Source of the DNA: Lunularia cruciata
Lineage: Eukaryota > Streptophyta > Marchantiopsida > Lunulariales > Lunulariaceae
Length of the DNA stretch: 64,000 bases
Assembly: GCA_948567375.1 (NCBI GenBank)
Contig: OX419755.1
Span: 73,598,944 to 73,662,943 of the forward strand
Direction: 5' to 3'
Part shown: piece by piece, positions 11,221 through 22,343 of the stretch
How the letters are laid out: each line of letters begins with the position of its first letter
How positions within the stretch are numbered: position 1 is the stretch's first letter
The notes under the pieces: model-generated
What the model was told of the DNA's origin: nothing
Seen by the model: only the letters and a program-made list of their open reading frames with translations
Databases searched by the model: none
Made by a program: the position numbers and the translations under genes

Positions 11221-12278
11221 CTAAGTGCATCCTATAGCTACATTAGAAGCATCCGTGTAGAGGATGAAAGGATTACTCCAATTAGGTTTAGCAAGAATTG
11301 GAGCTACAACAAGGGATTGCTTGAGCTCCTCAAAAGCTTTGAGAGCCTCCTTGTCCTCCAAAATCACCATGTAATCTACACCCTTCTTCATGTAGATGGT
11401 CAATGCATAAGCCTTGTTGGAAAATGAGAAGATGAACCTCCTATAGAATCCAACCATCCCCAAGAATTGGCGTAACTTTGTCAAGCTTGAAGGGAATGGA
11501 AGGTTTGAGATTTTCCTCACCTTCTCAGGATCAACTGCTATTCCATCCTTGGAGATGATGTGCCCCAAAAGTAGACCTTCTTCACATCCAAAAATGGACT
11601 TCTCTGGGTTGAGTGATGCATTTGCCTTATCCAAGCATTGCAAGACTTTGATTAGGTGCTCAAAGTGCTCCTTCTTGCTTCCATAGACACAAAAGTCATC
11701 AATGAAGTCTCTCACAAATTTCCCAATGAAAGGTTCAAATACCTTGTTCATGAACCGTTGGAATGTGGCTGGAGCATTGCAAAGCCCAAAAGGCATGACC
11801 TTGAAAGCATAAGTTCTCCAAGGTGTGGTGAATGTGGTGAGTTGTTGATGCTCTGGTGCAATCTTGATTTGGTTATATCCACTATAACCATCTCCAAAAC
11901 TGTACCTCTCATGACCTGCAACCTCCTCCAAGATCTCATCAATGAATTGCAATGGGTAGTAGTCCTTCTTGGTAACAACATTGAGCTTCTTGTAATCCAC
12001 ACATACCCGAAGCTTGCCATTCTTTTTCTTCACAATGACAATTGGAGACACCATTCTGAATTCTCTACCTCAAAGATAAATCCAGCCTCCTTGAGCTTAT
12101 CATTCTCCTCCTTCACAACCAAATATATTGGTGGACTAATGAGACGTTGCTTTTGGCGGATTGGTCTTGCATGTGACTCCACCTCTATCTTGTGCTCCTC
12201 CAAGGTGACTTCCTTCAAATCCTTGTAACTAAAAGCAAACACATGGATGAACTTGCAGAAAATCTCCTCAAATCTCAC
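11221..12278 (-). pseudogene. reverse transcriptase of family 2 copy 1
   Basis: Frames 12030-12278 and 11221-12054 cover the RT. Visible motifs are VIVKKKNGKLRVCVDYK, YPLQFIDEI, FGDGYSGYNQI, the MPFGLCNAPATFQ block, and the catalytic FIDDFCVYG. RT would copy element RNA into DNA. A frameshift near 12030-12054 splits it, and a stop near 11221 separates it from RNase H. Confidence 0.85.
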
Positions 12279-12320
12279 CTTCTCCTTCTTGGTAACATTT
12301 GGGCCATACTTGAGGATAGC

Positions 12321-12968
12321 TTACCTTCTCTCTACCTCCTCAAGTGTCAATGGTGATTTATCAGGGTCCTTCAAAACCTCTGGCTTAGGTGCAAAATCCA
12401 TAGCACACAAAGGATACACATCTGAATCAGATTCAGATTCATCCTTCTCCGTGGAAGTCTCCTCTTCCATGCTTGTGTCCACACCTGAAGCTCCTTCTTC
12501 AGAATCTGATTCCCAATAATCAGAAGATGGTGTATCTGAATATGAAGTGTTGGTGGTGTTAGTCACAGGAACTATGACTCTATGGTTTGATGGCCCAATC
12601 CTCAAGTACCCTTTGTGCCATCGATCAGTTGTGCGTGCTGCTCTCAACCATGGCCTCCCAAGAAGTAAGTCATAGCTTGAATCCTTCAAGACTTGGAAAG
12701 TCATGAGATTTTGAACTCCCATAACTGAAACTACCACTTTATCCATCACCCCTACTGGTCAAACTTGTTGCCTGTTTGCCATGCTCACCACAAATGTTGA
12801 AGGTCTTGAGGGTATTATACCCAACTTCTTCATCAACTTTTCTGACATGGCATTCACTGCTGATCCTCCATCAACAAATGCATCCTTGATGTTGTGACCA
12901 TTCACTCTCACATCAATCTTGGAGGCATATTCACAAGCCTCCCATGGTGCTGGCTTGGCATCCACCAC
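12321..12968 (-). pseudogene. protease and linker of family 2 copy 1
   Basis: The aspartic protease active site reads DAFVDGGSAVNAMS (frame 12759-12968). DGGS in place of DTG/DSG is seen in other plant Tat/Athila-type proteins. The ILG-like loop YDLLLGRPWLR lies downstream (12321-12749), followed by an acidic serine/glutamate-rich linker. A stop near 12757 separates the two parts; copy 2 reads through this position. Confidence 0.75.
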
Positions 12969-14319
12969 CCCATTGATACTGGAGCTTTTGCCTTCTTCTT
13001 CTTCTTACTCCTTGTAGAACTCAAACCACCTCTAAGCTCCTTTCTCAAGGTAGGGTTCAAAGCGATCAATTGGCCCATTGTGATGTTAGCCTTGTGACTA
13101 CCAACATCCTCCAACACATTGTAGTTCCATTGTTGCTTTGAAATCAAGAAATCCTCCATCCCCAACTTCTTCCTTGGAGTCTTTGTTGTTGATGGTGTTG
13201 AGGTGCGAGTGCTCCTAGTAGACATAGGAGTATCTTTGCTTGGAGTAAACTTTGAGAAGAGTGAACATCCTCTGCAAAACAAGCTCTCTTCTTCTCTTGT
13301 GCCAAAAGCTCCAAATTAAGACTCTTGGAGTTTGAGCACTCTCCCTTCTCATACTTGCTCTCCACCACATCTATGGATGCTATCTCCTTACCTTTGTTTG
13401 GATTAGGAGCCACTTGGGTTTCACTACCACCCTCTTTTCCTCTATTGGCTCCCTCATAACTCCTTCCTCCATGGTAAGTGGAATTTGGGCAATTCCTTTG
13501 GATATGGCTTCTTCCTCCACAACCAAAACAATTTCTATCATTGAAATTGTTGGCTGGTTGAACTCCTCTATATGGATAGTTTCCATAACTCCTAGGCCCT
13601 CTCCCTACATTCTGATCCACCTCTCTCTTCTCCCATAGTTGCACCACATTGATCTTGAGATCCGCAAGTTGTTTTGTGATGGTTTGAAGTGGATCCTTTG
13701 GTGGAGGTGCAAGAATTGGAGCAACTACTACTTGTGGTGCAACCCTTGTCACCAAAGTATCAGAAGTTCCACCATACTTGTAGCCTTGAGGAGGATCCAC
13801 AACCTCCTTCACCACCAAATCACTCTCATCCCCTTCCAAACTCTCCTCCATACAAATTGCAATCTTGATAGCTTCAACCTTGGAAGAAGGTTTCTCATAT
13901 CTCACCTTGCTTCTAATTTGTGGTCTCAACCCTCCCACAAATTTCTTGGTGAGCATGGCCCCTATGCCAATCATTGTAGTCTCCACATCATCCCCACCCT
14001 TCCTCAACACTATGCAAAATTTGGACTCTAACTTTTCCACTCTTTCCACATAGACTCTCACTTTCTCTCCATCTCCTTGGTTGAGAAATGTAACCTCACT
14101 CATTTATCTCTCATAACTCTTATCAGGAAGAAAGTTCTCAATGAGTGTTGAAGTCAAAGTCTCCCAAGACTTCTCTTCCCCATCTCTCCTCTCTCTCTTT
14201 TGGTATTCTGACTCATCCCATGTAAGTGTTGCATCCTCAAAGAAATCTGGTAATAATGAGGCCCACTCATTCTTCATCCTCTCATTGTTTCCTATGCAAG
14301 CTCTCTTGAAGTATCTCAC
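12908..14319 (-). pseudogene. gag of family 2 copy 1
   Basis: The frames 14104-14319, 13144-14103 and 12908-13282 together cover a Ty3/gypsy capsid region and one CCHC knuckle (CFGCGGRSHIQRNC, near 13520) in a glycine- and serine-rich context. They correspond to one uninterrupted stretch in copy 2. A stop near 14104 and a frameshift near 13150-13280 break it. It would have formed the virus-like particle and packaged element RNA. Confidence 0.8.
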
Positions 14320-14604
14320 AAAGGCCTCCCCATCTTCTCTATCCTTGCCAAAGAAAACCGGAAGTTTCCCTATCTTAACCTCTCACTATCTTTCTTTCTC
14401 TCAATTTTTTTCTCTTTTCTTTTCTCTCACTCTATTACTAATAGAGTATATACATGACTTACACCATCTGAGAATAATCTACTCTAGGGAACACAAAAGG
14501 TTCAGGTTGCTCCAAGATTTTTATAGCAACATCAAATCCTAGAGTGCATATTAATCTAACTCTCATGGATAGTTTATCCATAAGTTGAAAGATTATCTCC
14601 ATCA
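14320..14604 (-). other. spacer between zinc-knuckle ORF and gag
   Basis: An A/G-rich leader on the minus strand, including a run of gagagaaa repeats just before gag. The position equivalent to the ATG of copy 2 (29517) reads ATA in this copy and in copy 3. Either copy 2 gained its ATG or gag starts elsewhere. Confidence 0.4.
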
Positions 14605-15078
14605 CTAATCTTGAGAACTAGCTGATGAAGGTGGTAGTATTTCTGTAGTTGTACTAAGACTCTCTCCAAGATCCTTCACCAAAGTCTCCAAAAGTAATTT
14701 TACTCCACTACACTCATGTCCTTTTGGAAGTCCTTCCACTCTACAAACCTCATACAACTCCTTGGTCTTAGATCTTTTCCCTCCTAATCTTGGTGAAGAA
14801 GGTCCAACATGCAAACCCAAGTCAAGTAAGCCTCTCCTTTCCCTCAATCTCTTGCTCTCAAAGGTCAATGGACATGAACTTGCCTTATGTTCCTTCTCTC
14901 CACATAGAAAGCATTTAGACTCACTCTTTCCTCCAAGTGGTGTAGGTTTTTGGATCTTCTCAACACTCTCTTCAAATTCTATTGTAAACTCTTTTTTCCT
15001 CAAATCCACCCCTACAATCACCTCAAACCCTTGGGGAACCTTGCATAATCTCAATTTCCACTCTTGATGACCCTCCAT
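14605..15078 (-). CDS. upstream zinc-knuckle ORF of family 2 (157 aa)
   Basis: A separate open frame upstream of gag, conserved in copy 2 (28809-29282) and in two pieces in copy 3 (about 40030-40254 and 52652-52806). It has a CCHC knuckle of form CX2CX4HX4C (CFLCGEKEHKASSC, around residue 55-70). A second cysteine pattern around residue 105-120 (C..C in copy 2, partly lost here) is followed by KGHEC. The N-terminal half contains WKLRLCKVPQGFEVIVGVDL. Zinc knuckles bind nucleic acid, usually retroelement RNA, but this ORF precedes a gag that has its own knuckle, so its role is unknown. It starts at an ATG inside the frame before it (15023-15238), with an overlap that could reflect frameshift decay. 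Confidence 0.6.
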   Translation of the reverse strand: MEGHQEWKLRLCKVPQGFEVIVGVDLRKKEFTIEFEESVEKIQKPTPLGGKSESKCFLCGEKEHKASSCPLTFESKRLRERRGLLDLGLHVGPSSPRLGGKRSKTKELYEVCRVEGLPKGHECSGVKLLLETLVKDLGESLSTTTEILPPSSASSQD

Positions 15079-15904
15079 GTTCCCAAGATGAATCTAAACA
15101 CTCAAACATGCTTTTTGTTGATCTAAAACTCCTCATGCATGAGATCTCCACTCTGCAGAATTGACCCTTCCTCACAATGTCACTCAAATCTCCCAACCAG
15201 TATGTCAATGTCCTTTGAAAATTTTCAAACTTGATCACAACTTTAGGGCGTCCCTCCTTGCAAAATTTCAGATCTTTTCATTGAGCCATTTGGCCTAGAC
15301 ATCTTTCTATTCAGCACACATATTTCAGATTTGGTCTAAAAACCACCCCCCTCTTTTCAAAAACTCATAACTCCCTACGCAAGAACGATCTCTCTCTTAT
15401 TTTTGTGGCAGCAGGTAGGATACAATGCACAAAATTTTCTTGAAAATGTTCAGGAAAATTCACCTAAAATTGAAGAAATGGCAGATTCTGTACAATTTTC
15501 CAAAGAGCCTGCAGTTGCGGGAGCACTTTACCCTATCAACTTTCAAAAATTCTAGCCCAATGCGCGTAGTAGCTCTGACAATAATTTCAAGTGTGCTAAC
15601 TGGAAGATAACCCAAGCTATCATGTGTAGAAAGTTCAATTCCAGATCTCAAACTTGAGATTTTGCCCAAAATCACCTTAATCCCCAAAATCTGCAATCCA
15701 CCTCACACAATCTCTCCAATTCCTCTCATGTGTACAAAATCACCTCAAAGATATCATAATGAACTACAAGGTATACAAATGGATCTTGGTTTTCTAATAT
15801 AAGTTCAGCCCTCTCCTCTCCTAATGTTCTCTCCAAGTGAGCTCTCATAGCCTCCTTCTGCCTAATGTAGAATTGAACGCGGAACATTATCTTGCCTTCT
15901 AGAG
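15079..15904 (-). other. leader of family 2 copy 1 with broken coding traces
   Basis: Between the primer site and the zinc-knuckle ORF are broken open frames at 15726-15989, 15460-15696 and 15023-15238. All three are also found in copy 2 (27928-28161, 28191-28427, 28679-28864). Their protein similarity across copies suggests that an upstream coding region once existed here. It starts near the primer site with a MFRVQFYI.QKEAMRAHL segment. I do not recognise the product. Confidence 0.45.
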
Positions 15905-15927
15905 AGGTCCCGGCAACGGAACCAAAA
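15905..15927 (-). promoter_or_regulatory. primer-binding site, tRNA-Asp-like
   Basis: The minus strand reads TGGTTCCGTTGCCGGGAC a few bases after the 5' LTR. This resembles the Athila/Tat primer site (TGGCGCCGTTGCCGGGGA, complementary to tRNA-Asp), as I know it. The same site lies at 27954-27971 in copy 2 and, decayed, after 39086 in copy 3. Confidence 0.8.
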
Positions 15928-16619
15928 TGTGAGCCGGCTTGTCTCTCACTCAGGATGAACCTCTGATGGCTATTATGGTAGTGCACCATGGACTAAGAAG
16001 GCAAGGAACCCCAACTCCATCATACTCCTCCAAGGCTAACACTCCAAGACTCAAGACATTGCTCACTAGAGAACTTAATGAGAAAGCGATAGTTGCAAAT
16101 GAAAGGATGATGAGTACCTCCTCACCCCTTGTTTATATACTTGTGAAATAGTTACGTACCAAAGTTACTAATTACCGTAGTAACTCAAGTTACTAGACTA
16201 AAAGTCAAGTAAAGTCAAAAAGTAGAAAGGAATATCCATTCACATGGGCATATTCCCCTAAGCATGTGGTCTTATCTTGACCCAACCACTAAGTCAAGGA
16301 TTCTTTCACATGGGCTATCCTTGGACTAAAGAAGAATCCAAAATAAAAAGGCTTGCGAGCCCAAGAGTTCTCAACTCTTTCCTCAAAGCCAAACACCTAG
16401 GAATAATACCAAGTCAACACACTAAAATCCAAAATAGTAGTGCTCATCTTTTCTACTTCCTCTAAAGTAAGGTCCCCTCTATCTTAGCTATGACTAATTT
16501 TAGCTAACCATGACTAATATAGAACCATCCTTTATCTCTATATAAATAATATCTCTTGAGTACTTGTAATACCAAGCTAAATATCACAATACCACACACA
16601 TGCACAAATGGGTGTTACA
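15928..16619 (-). repeat. 5' LTR of family 2 copy 1
   Basis: The partner of 8837-9503, 692 bp, with TG...CA ends on the minus strand and flanked outside by GATC. It contains the TATA-like ctatataaataat block about 80-90 bp from its outer (minus-strand 5') end. That places the promoter close to the start of the LTR if this block is used. Confidence 0.9.
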
Positions 16620-17640
16620 GATCAGACAGAGATGTTATCAAAAGAGCACTTCTACTAATAGGGTAGAAACCAAAAATAGCCTAAAACCTTTAGGGCCAAT
16701 TTTGGAGGCCTAAATGAATGAATTATGCCTTGAAAATAGAGTTTTTCTTTCCCATTAGAGAGGAAATGCTTGCCCTCTCCCCCTTTGATTTTTCTCATCA
16801 AGAGATTTCCAATGGTACCTCACCTACACCATTCTAAGCTCCGTATAGGAAGATTCCCTAAATATTGCCTTTGGTCAAACCCATTTGACCAACTAGATAG
16901 GACAAGGATTGACATGCCACCTATCCAAACAACTAATCCAAGGATGGAGCTAACTAATAGGTCACCAATCCATGTATCTGATTGTGGTACCCACATTTTT
17001 TGTTTTTTTCAAAATGGAGAAGAAGAAGTGTATAGAGAAGTCAGATTGTGCATGTATGGCCAAAGAAGGCAAAGAAAAGAGTCTTCAAGATGAAACCCAA
17101 GGTAAAGTGGCTTTGGGTCATAAGGCAAAGTACTCGGACTTGCCCTGTCAGCATACAACCCAAAGTAAGAAGTCTTCGTATCGAGGGGAGCTCAACCCGA
17201 GGCAAAGACAGTGTAACAACCTTTCTTCGGGGAGAGAAATTCAAGAAGGGACCATTCAAAACTAGCGGCCATATGCATGAAGTACAATTGATAGTGACAG
17301 GCGCATGCAAGAGGTGTGATTTCTTGGTAGAAACTCAAATTGAAGAGAGATGAAGAAGGCACAACTCTATAAAAATCAGGCTAATGATGAAACAATGTCG
17401 AGCAATTTTCCTTTGCCATTGAGGAGTTGTCCTGTAGGAGATCATGGGAAGGGAAGTAGAGTTGAAGACGCGCTAGTGTGTAGAGGAGAATTTGAGAAAG
17501 TGAAACCAAGAGACAGTGAAGAAGTAGGAAAGATGGGAGGAGGAAAGAAGAACTCCAAATTTGTAGTGAGAAATCATGCAATTTGGAGGTTAGATGTGAT
17601 CGTGAGAATCGAAGTCTTGAGCCGACTTTAGATCACATTC

Positions 17641-18066
17641 TTGGTGTGGAATTGGAATGTAAGTTTTCCACGTTTCATGACTAAGATAATCAAGAGTAAG
17701 TGTCTTGATGGCCCCAAGGAAGAGGGGAAGAGAGGAAATCCGGCTTGCTGGACAGAGTCGGATTGGAGATTAGTGCTCAAAAGAGAGGCAAGCACGGAGC
17801 AGGGTGCCACGTTCTTAGGGAAGGGAGAGGTAGCCAAAGAAACCCAAGAAGTGAGGGATGCCTTCTCTTCAAAGAGAACAAAGAATGGGTATAAGGTCAA
17901 GAGTTACAAAGATCCAGTGAAGAGAGGGATTGTGAGTGCTCTCATGGCAATCCTGAAGCTGGAGAGGATGACTTATGTGATGAAACACCAAGCGATGTTC
18001 TTCCGTAAGATGTTTGCAGGAAAACCTATCAATTGGGCGAGGTGTTTCCATGGGAGGACGAGATAG
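17641..18066 (+). pseudogene. unrecognised family C protein, N-terminal part
   Basis: An open frame of 141 codons, with related traces up- and downstream (17350-17631 and 18067-18240), broken by stops. It holds KPINWARCFH and, past the stop, PHYIVPFATHFYLGL. This arrangement is reminiscent of plant mobile-element proteins with a helical domain ahead of a charged coiled coil. I do not recognise the family with certainty. It is absent from the shorter copy at 54119-56043. Confidence 0.35.
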
Positions 18067-18282
18067 ATGGTGTGGAATTTGCGGGATAAGTCACCTCCAC
18101 ACTACATCGTGCCGTTTGCAACACATTTCTACCTCGGGTTGAATTTGCTCAATTTGGCAGAGCGCAATAGAATGGTGTCTCACTTCCATCTTGACTTGAG
18201 AAGAGAAGTTGACACGGAGGAGCAACAATATATTCTTCAACTTTGAAGCACTGATGAGTACTACGCGCAGACAGGCAAGAGC

Positions 18283-19949
18283 GTGGAGGTAGAAGTGAGT
18301 ACTCCAAAGTCGAAGAAGAGGAGTCAACAAGGAGAAGGCAAAGATGTGGAGAAGACAAGGCCTCGGAAGACCAAGAGAGGAAACCCAAAGAAAGGCATAG
18401 TGGTGATTGCGTCATCAAAGGAAGACTTGGAAGGCAAAGCCGAGTGCAAGTCCAAAGACTCGGAACACGAGGAGGAACCAGAGCTCACACTGCAAAGTGG
18501 GGATACGAGTAGCAATAGTGATGAAGGTGGAGAGATGACGTCGGTGCTTGCTGCCGAAGAAGAAGAAGAAGTTCGGGTGGAGCTCAAGGAAGAAAATAAT
18601 GTGAAGTTGGAGGACAATGTACCCAAGCCAGAGGAGAAGAAGTTTATGATTCATAGAGGAGTTTGGTCGAGATGCAAGGCGAAGTGTGAAGCGGGTCCGA
18701 GCAAGACAAGGGAAGAGGCAAATGCTAGCTCGGGAAGTGAAGCGTCTGTTCTGATACAACAATTGCAGAGAAGAAGGCGAGTATCGGGTGAAGAAGAGGT
18801 AAAGAAGGAGATCTCTACGCAAGTGGAAGTAGGTGCAAGTGATGGAGTGGAGTACCTACGAGAAATTGTGTGTCCATTGTTGGTGAAGTTGGAGCACAAG
18901 AAGAAGGAAATACAGTCAACATGTCCGGAGGTGAAATTGTGTTGCAGGTTTTGGCGAGATTGGAAGAAGAAAACTTGGAGTTGAAGAAGAGTATAACCCA
19001 AGGCGAGGAGGAAAGGGAAGTACTGCGAGGGGTAGTGCAAAGTCAAGTTATTGAGGACTTGAAGAGAGAAGTGAGGTATCAAGAAGAACTTGTGAAGAAG
19101 AGTGACATAGCAAGGGAGAGACAAGTAGCGGAGTACAAAATCTTGAAACATCAGTTTGCTGATTCCAAACTAGAAATTATCCATGCTATGGCGAGGGTAG
19201 CAGAAAAGGAAAAAGAACTCGATAAAGTGATGGAGAGTGTAGAAGAGAAGAAGCAATTGTGGCAGCAGGAGTTGACAGTGAGATATAGGGAAGAAGAGCG
19301 ATTACGAGAGTTACTTCATAATCAGGAGGAGAAGATTGTGCAGAAGGAGAAGGAGAAAGAAACTGTGAAAGCCAAGTTTGAGGTAGAGTTGGCAATGTAC
19401 AGGGAAGATTGGCTTGCAGATCGGGAGCGTAAAAGGAAGATGAGATTGGAGCCATTGAAGGAGATCATAATCAGAATGAATGTGATGTTGAGTACAGAGG
19501 CCAATGTTTGTATTGAAGAGATGAGGCCGCACGAGTTGAAGTTGTTGGTGCAGGAGATGAGGAGGAGACATGCAAAGGATACAGACTTGAATGCTTTGTT
19601 AATTAGTCTCAGAACTCGGGTAGATAGGAAGATATTGGAGGTCAAAGACAATATCATGATTAGATTAGATCTAGTGAAGTTAGAGATAGATAAACTTCAG
19701 AAAGACGTTAGAGCCAAACCCGAAGTAGATGAAGTAGGAGTACATATGTCTTCAGAGTTACCATTGGAGACAATAGAGAAGAATGGGTCAATAGATAAGG
19801 AGTTAGATAGATTACCCAATAGTGAAATATCAGATCAAGAAAGAGAATTGTTGGATTTGGTAGAAGAAGTAGGAGTTATAAAACCCAAGGACAAAGTAGT
19901 AGGAAGTATAGTTACTTTGGGATTGGGTTTGAAAGCCGAAGAGAAGTAG
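18283..19949 (+). pseudogene. charged coiled-coil protein of family C
   Basis: Two overlapping frames (18283-18984 and 18870-19949) encode first a basic, lysine/arginine-rich, nuclear-signal-like stretch (KSKKRSQQGEG, RPRKTKRG), then an acidic run (EEEEEV), then a long heptad-rich coiled coil (LEEENLELKKSI, EKEKELDKVMESVEEKKQ) of about 250 residues. The shift between the frames near 18870-18984 suggests one original protein with a frameshift. The C-terminal 50 residues are also found in the short copy (54895-55239). A structural or gag-like role is plausible but unproven. No enzymatic motif is seen. Confidence 0.5.
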
Positions 19950-20079
19950 ACATTGGATCAGATTAGAAACCAATTTGAGATTTGAATAGGCAGATATGAA
20001 GAGGTGCATTGTCATTTTGGATCTGCAGGTTTGTAGAGTTGTTAGGAAGAGGTATATTAGGAAGATAACTGTCGATTGC

Positions 20080-20100
20080 TTCACTATTTAAGAGTGGCAT
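20080..20100 (+). promoter_or_regulatory. TATA-like box in family C
   Basis: The motif tatttaagagtggcat occurs here and at about 55360 in the other copy, both about 660-690 bp before the element's right end. If family C is an LTR, this would place transcription start inside its 3' third, with R-U5 downstream. Conservation in both copies supports function, but only two copies are available. Confidence 0.4.
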
Positions 20101-20904
20101 TCGCAGTCAGATGTTATTCAGTGCTCATTATTTCTGAGAATAGATAAAGTGAAGTGCTGTGAAGCAGTGCTCATCGCTTAAGCTTGATTCTGAGTATTAA
20201 CTTTGTGATTGTGTTTGTGAGTGTGTGGAGAGATTCAAAGTGCAAGTTAGTGTGCTTGTTGGATGTTGGATTCTGCAGCCTTTTGTGTGTGTGATCTTGA
20301 GTGAAGTGCAATCAAAGCAATGCCTTGACAGATCTGAGAGGAATTGTAGTGTTGGTAGTATTCTGCATTTGTGAGTGCAGTGCAAAGTTGATGTGAAGCA
20401 ATTTTGATCAAGGAAGTTGTGCCTTCAATGGAGGGGTGGAACACAATTCTGAGGCAAAGTTGTTTTGCAGTGAAGTGCCGTTTTGGGAGAGCCTTAATCA
20501 TCACAATCAAGATTGTTTGGAAAGAATTGATGGAGTTGTGATTAAGGAGTGCTAATTTGTGACAAGACTGCAAATTAGTGCTTGTTACTCTCTTTTGGGT
20601 GTGGTTTCTACTTGAGAGATTAAAGACGCAACCAAGAAGAAGTACATTGCTACTTTGACTTTGTATTTGACCAATTCTGACTTGTATCTCTGCGGGAACA
20701 AACTTTACGTACCCGATTACCGCAAAAGTGATATTTGTTGGGTTGTCACACTAATCCAAGGGTAGAGCTTTCCTTTGAAGGGATCCTCTTTGCTACATAA
20801 TAAAGAGAAGGTGCTCCTTTGGGGCATAAGAGGATTGAGTGTGAAACTTGTATTCTTTCTCTTGTATCTCTCTTGGAGAGTTCACTTGTCCTCAGAGTAT
20901 TACA

Positions 20905-21226
20905 GCTTGCTGGTGATAGTAGTTATAGGAACCAAGACACATTTTATATTTTGTCTCCTAGTATTTTGCATTTGTTGTTGTGGTGTTTTGTGTCCACCAC
21001 TAACTTAATTGCCACCATTATGAACACCACCTCTTGTGGCCTTCTTGCCTATCTCCAATGCCAAGAAAATAAAAGCCTTTTGAGATATTGGACAAGGAGG
21101 AGCTAACACTCTAGAACAATCTCATCTCCTCACCAAGTAGTATTGTATTCAACTCATCCCACTTGGGAAGCAACTCTCGTGAAGCAACTCTCATGTAGAA
21201 ATTGATATCACAAACTATTTTTAGTC
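20905..21226. other. flank between chromovirus LTR and copia remnant
   Basis: No gene or repeat boundary recognised. The target-site copy expected next to the LTR end at 20904 would be GCTTG, but its partner is not in the window. Confidence 0.35.
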
Positions 21227-21714
21227 TGGTTTAAGATCCTATAGCATACTTGCTATTAGCATAGTAAATCAATTTCAACCTTCATAGAGGCCAAGTTGAT
21301 CCACCAGACTTTTCATGTGGTTAACATAATTGTTAATGCACATTGAACCTTTCTTAGCCATATTGAACTATGGTAGCAATTGTAATTTCCTAGCCTCTAT
21401 TCTAGACAAAAAAAACTTAGCCTGATCAACCTAAGCTATCTTGGGCAAAGTGAGGTCCTAAATATGACCTGTCACGATGAAACATAAAATGCCATGTAAT
21501 GGAGTGCTTGAAATGATCTACGTTCTCATGCTACATGTGCTACTTCCAATTTTGGATCACCAATTTTCACAACTGGTTCTATCTCCTCCTTAGTCATGAG
21601 ACTCCATAGCTCTTGACCCCATAAGAACATCTACATGTGCAATTTCCAAACGGTCTAATTGAATTTGTCAAGATTCTTTCCAATGATCATACCCATGGGA
21701 TCCGTCATTGCTAC
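21227..21714 (-). pseudogene. Ty1/copia gag remnant (UBN2-type)
   Basis: Reading the minus strand with frameshifts gives TVWKLHM near the start, a LW.LMTKEE segment, then SRIEARKLQLLP, a stop and FNMAKKGSM. NYVNHMKSLVDQLG comes last. This order (W..WK..M, then a KLQL segment, then the Y...K.L.D.L helix) is that of the copia gag polypeptide of plants. Several stops and frameshifts show it is dead. No copia protease, integrase or RT follows before 20905. Confidence 0.6.
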
Positions 21715-22189
21715 AATCACATAATTGGAGCAATACCAACAATACCGACAAACAAGTAATTCATATATCAATGTGAGACACATAGTTTGACCTATAGAGT
21801 CTAAAAAATACTGCTTCTCAAAAGTGACCTTGCCTAATACTATATTAGAAAAATGTGTGATACCTCCAACCAAAGGCTTGCCTTTGGTTTTACCAAAATT
21901 GCACCATAGCCCTAAAAGATGTTGTTTGGCCCTCCAAATCAATTGCACAAGATCTCAAAATGCATTATCAATGGCAAAATGACTTCCAAATGTCATGAAA
22001 ATTGGGTGTCCACCAAATTTGATTCTTTTGAACAAGACAAGTTTATATCTTGGTGCATGAAATTTGGGCAAAAGCTACAATCTTGACCTCCAAAATTGCA
22101 ATTTTTAGGTCAAAACCGGCTCAATTAGTGACTCCTATTGCATCAATAGAATTCTTTAACTCTCCAAATACTCTCACCTATCTTTCTCC

Positions 22190-22343
22190 ATGTCTTGGAG
22201 TGTTTGTTTAGTCCTTGTATTATTTGACATGGTATTAGAGCTGGTGAGAGGCCAGTAAGGGTCCTTACTAGCCTTTCACCAACTCTAATACCATATCAAA
22301 GAAGGACTATACAAGGACTAGAAAAACACTCCAAGACCATTCA
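22190..22343. repeat. palindrome joining two inverted copia LTR/primer-site ends
   Basis: The left half reads cttggagtgtttgtttagtcc ... tgacaTGGTATTAGAGCTGG, and the right half is close to its reverse complement (CCAACTCTAATACCA ... gaaaaacactccaag). The arms are about 70 bp each, with the centre near 22263. Each arm contains the end of an LTR plus a primer-binding site related to tRNA-iMet (TGGTAT.AGAGC). The result is a head-to-head LTR-end junction. Confidence 0.75.

Larger units (their letters stand above)
8837..16619 (-). mobile_element. family 2 Ty3/gypsy element, copy 1 (Tat/Athila-like), complete with both LTRs
   Basis: A 7.8-kb minus-strand element with LTRs at 8837-9503 and 15928-16619 and a perfect 4-bp target duplication GATC (8833-8836 and 16620-16623). 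The primer-binding site next to the 5' LTR resembles the tRNA-Asp site of Athila and Tat elements. The order on the minus strand is upstream zinc-knuckle ORF, gag, protease, reverse transcriptase, RNase H, integrase. The RT carries FIDDF rather than YIDD, a form common in the Tat/Athila clade. The coding region is fragmented by frameshifts and stops, so it is not autonomous. It sits inside a chromovirus LTR. Confidence 0.92.
16983..20750 (+). mobile_element. family C element, long copy (3.8 kb), possible giant solo LTR
   Basis: It begins TGTGGTACCC and ends GTTGTCACA, with 5-bp flanks CTGAT/CTAAT (one mismatch). A second copy at 54119-56043 has the same ends and flanks GCTCA/ACTCA, which fixes the boundaries. 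I find no terminal direct repeat, so it is either a solo LTR of unusual length or an element of another class. The ends show a weak inverted match (TGTG..ACCCA). It carries degenerate coding frames (17350-19949), then about 800 bp without coding that holds a TATA-like tatttaag at about 20084-20096. The element lies inside a chromovirus LTR. Confidence 0.7.
8746..20904 (+). mobile_element. chromovirus 3' LTR split by two insertions
   Basis: The LTR starts TaTAATACaAG at 8746 (TGTAATACC in intact copies at 61547 and 22707) and ends at ...AGTATTACA, 20904. Only 8746-8836, 16620-16982 and 20751-20904 belong to it. The rest is family 2 copy 1 (8837-16619) and a family C element (16983-20750). Removing the insertions leaves about 600 bp that align with 61547-62254, including the tataataaagagaaggtg promoter-like block at about 20798-20816. 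The 5' LTR of this chromovirus lies outside the window or is lost. Confidence 0.75.

Noticed and set aside
18324-19657. Long minus-strand hydrophobic frames opposite the coiled-coil gene
   Set aside because: They are antisense shadows of a Glu/Lys-rich coding strand, which always reads as Ser/Leu/Phe-rich on the other strand.
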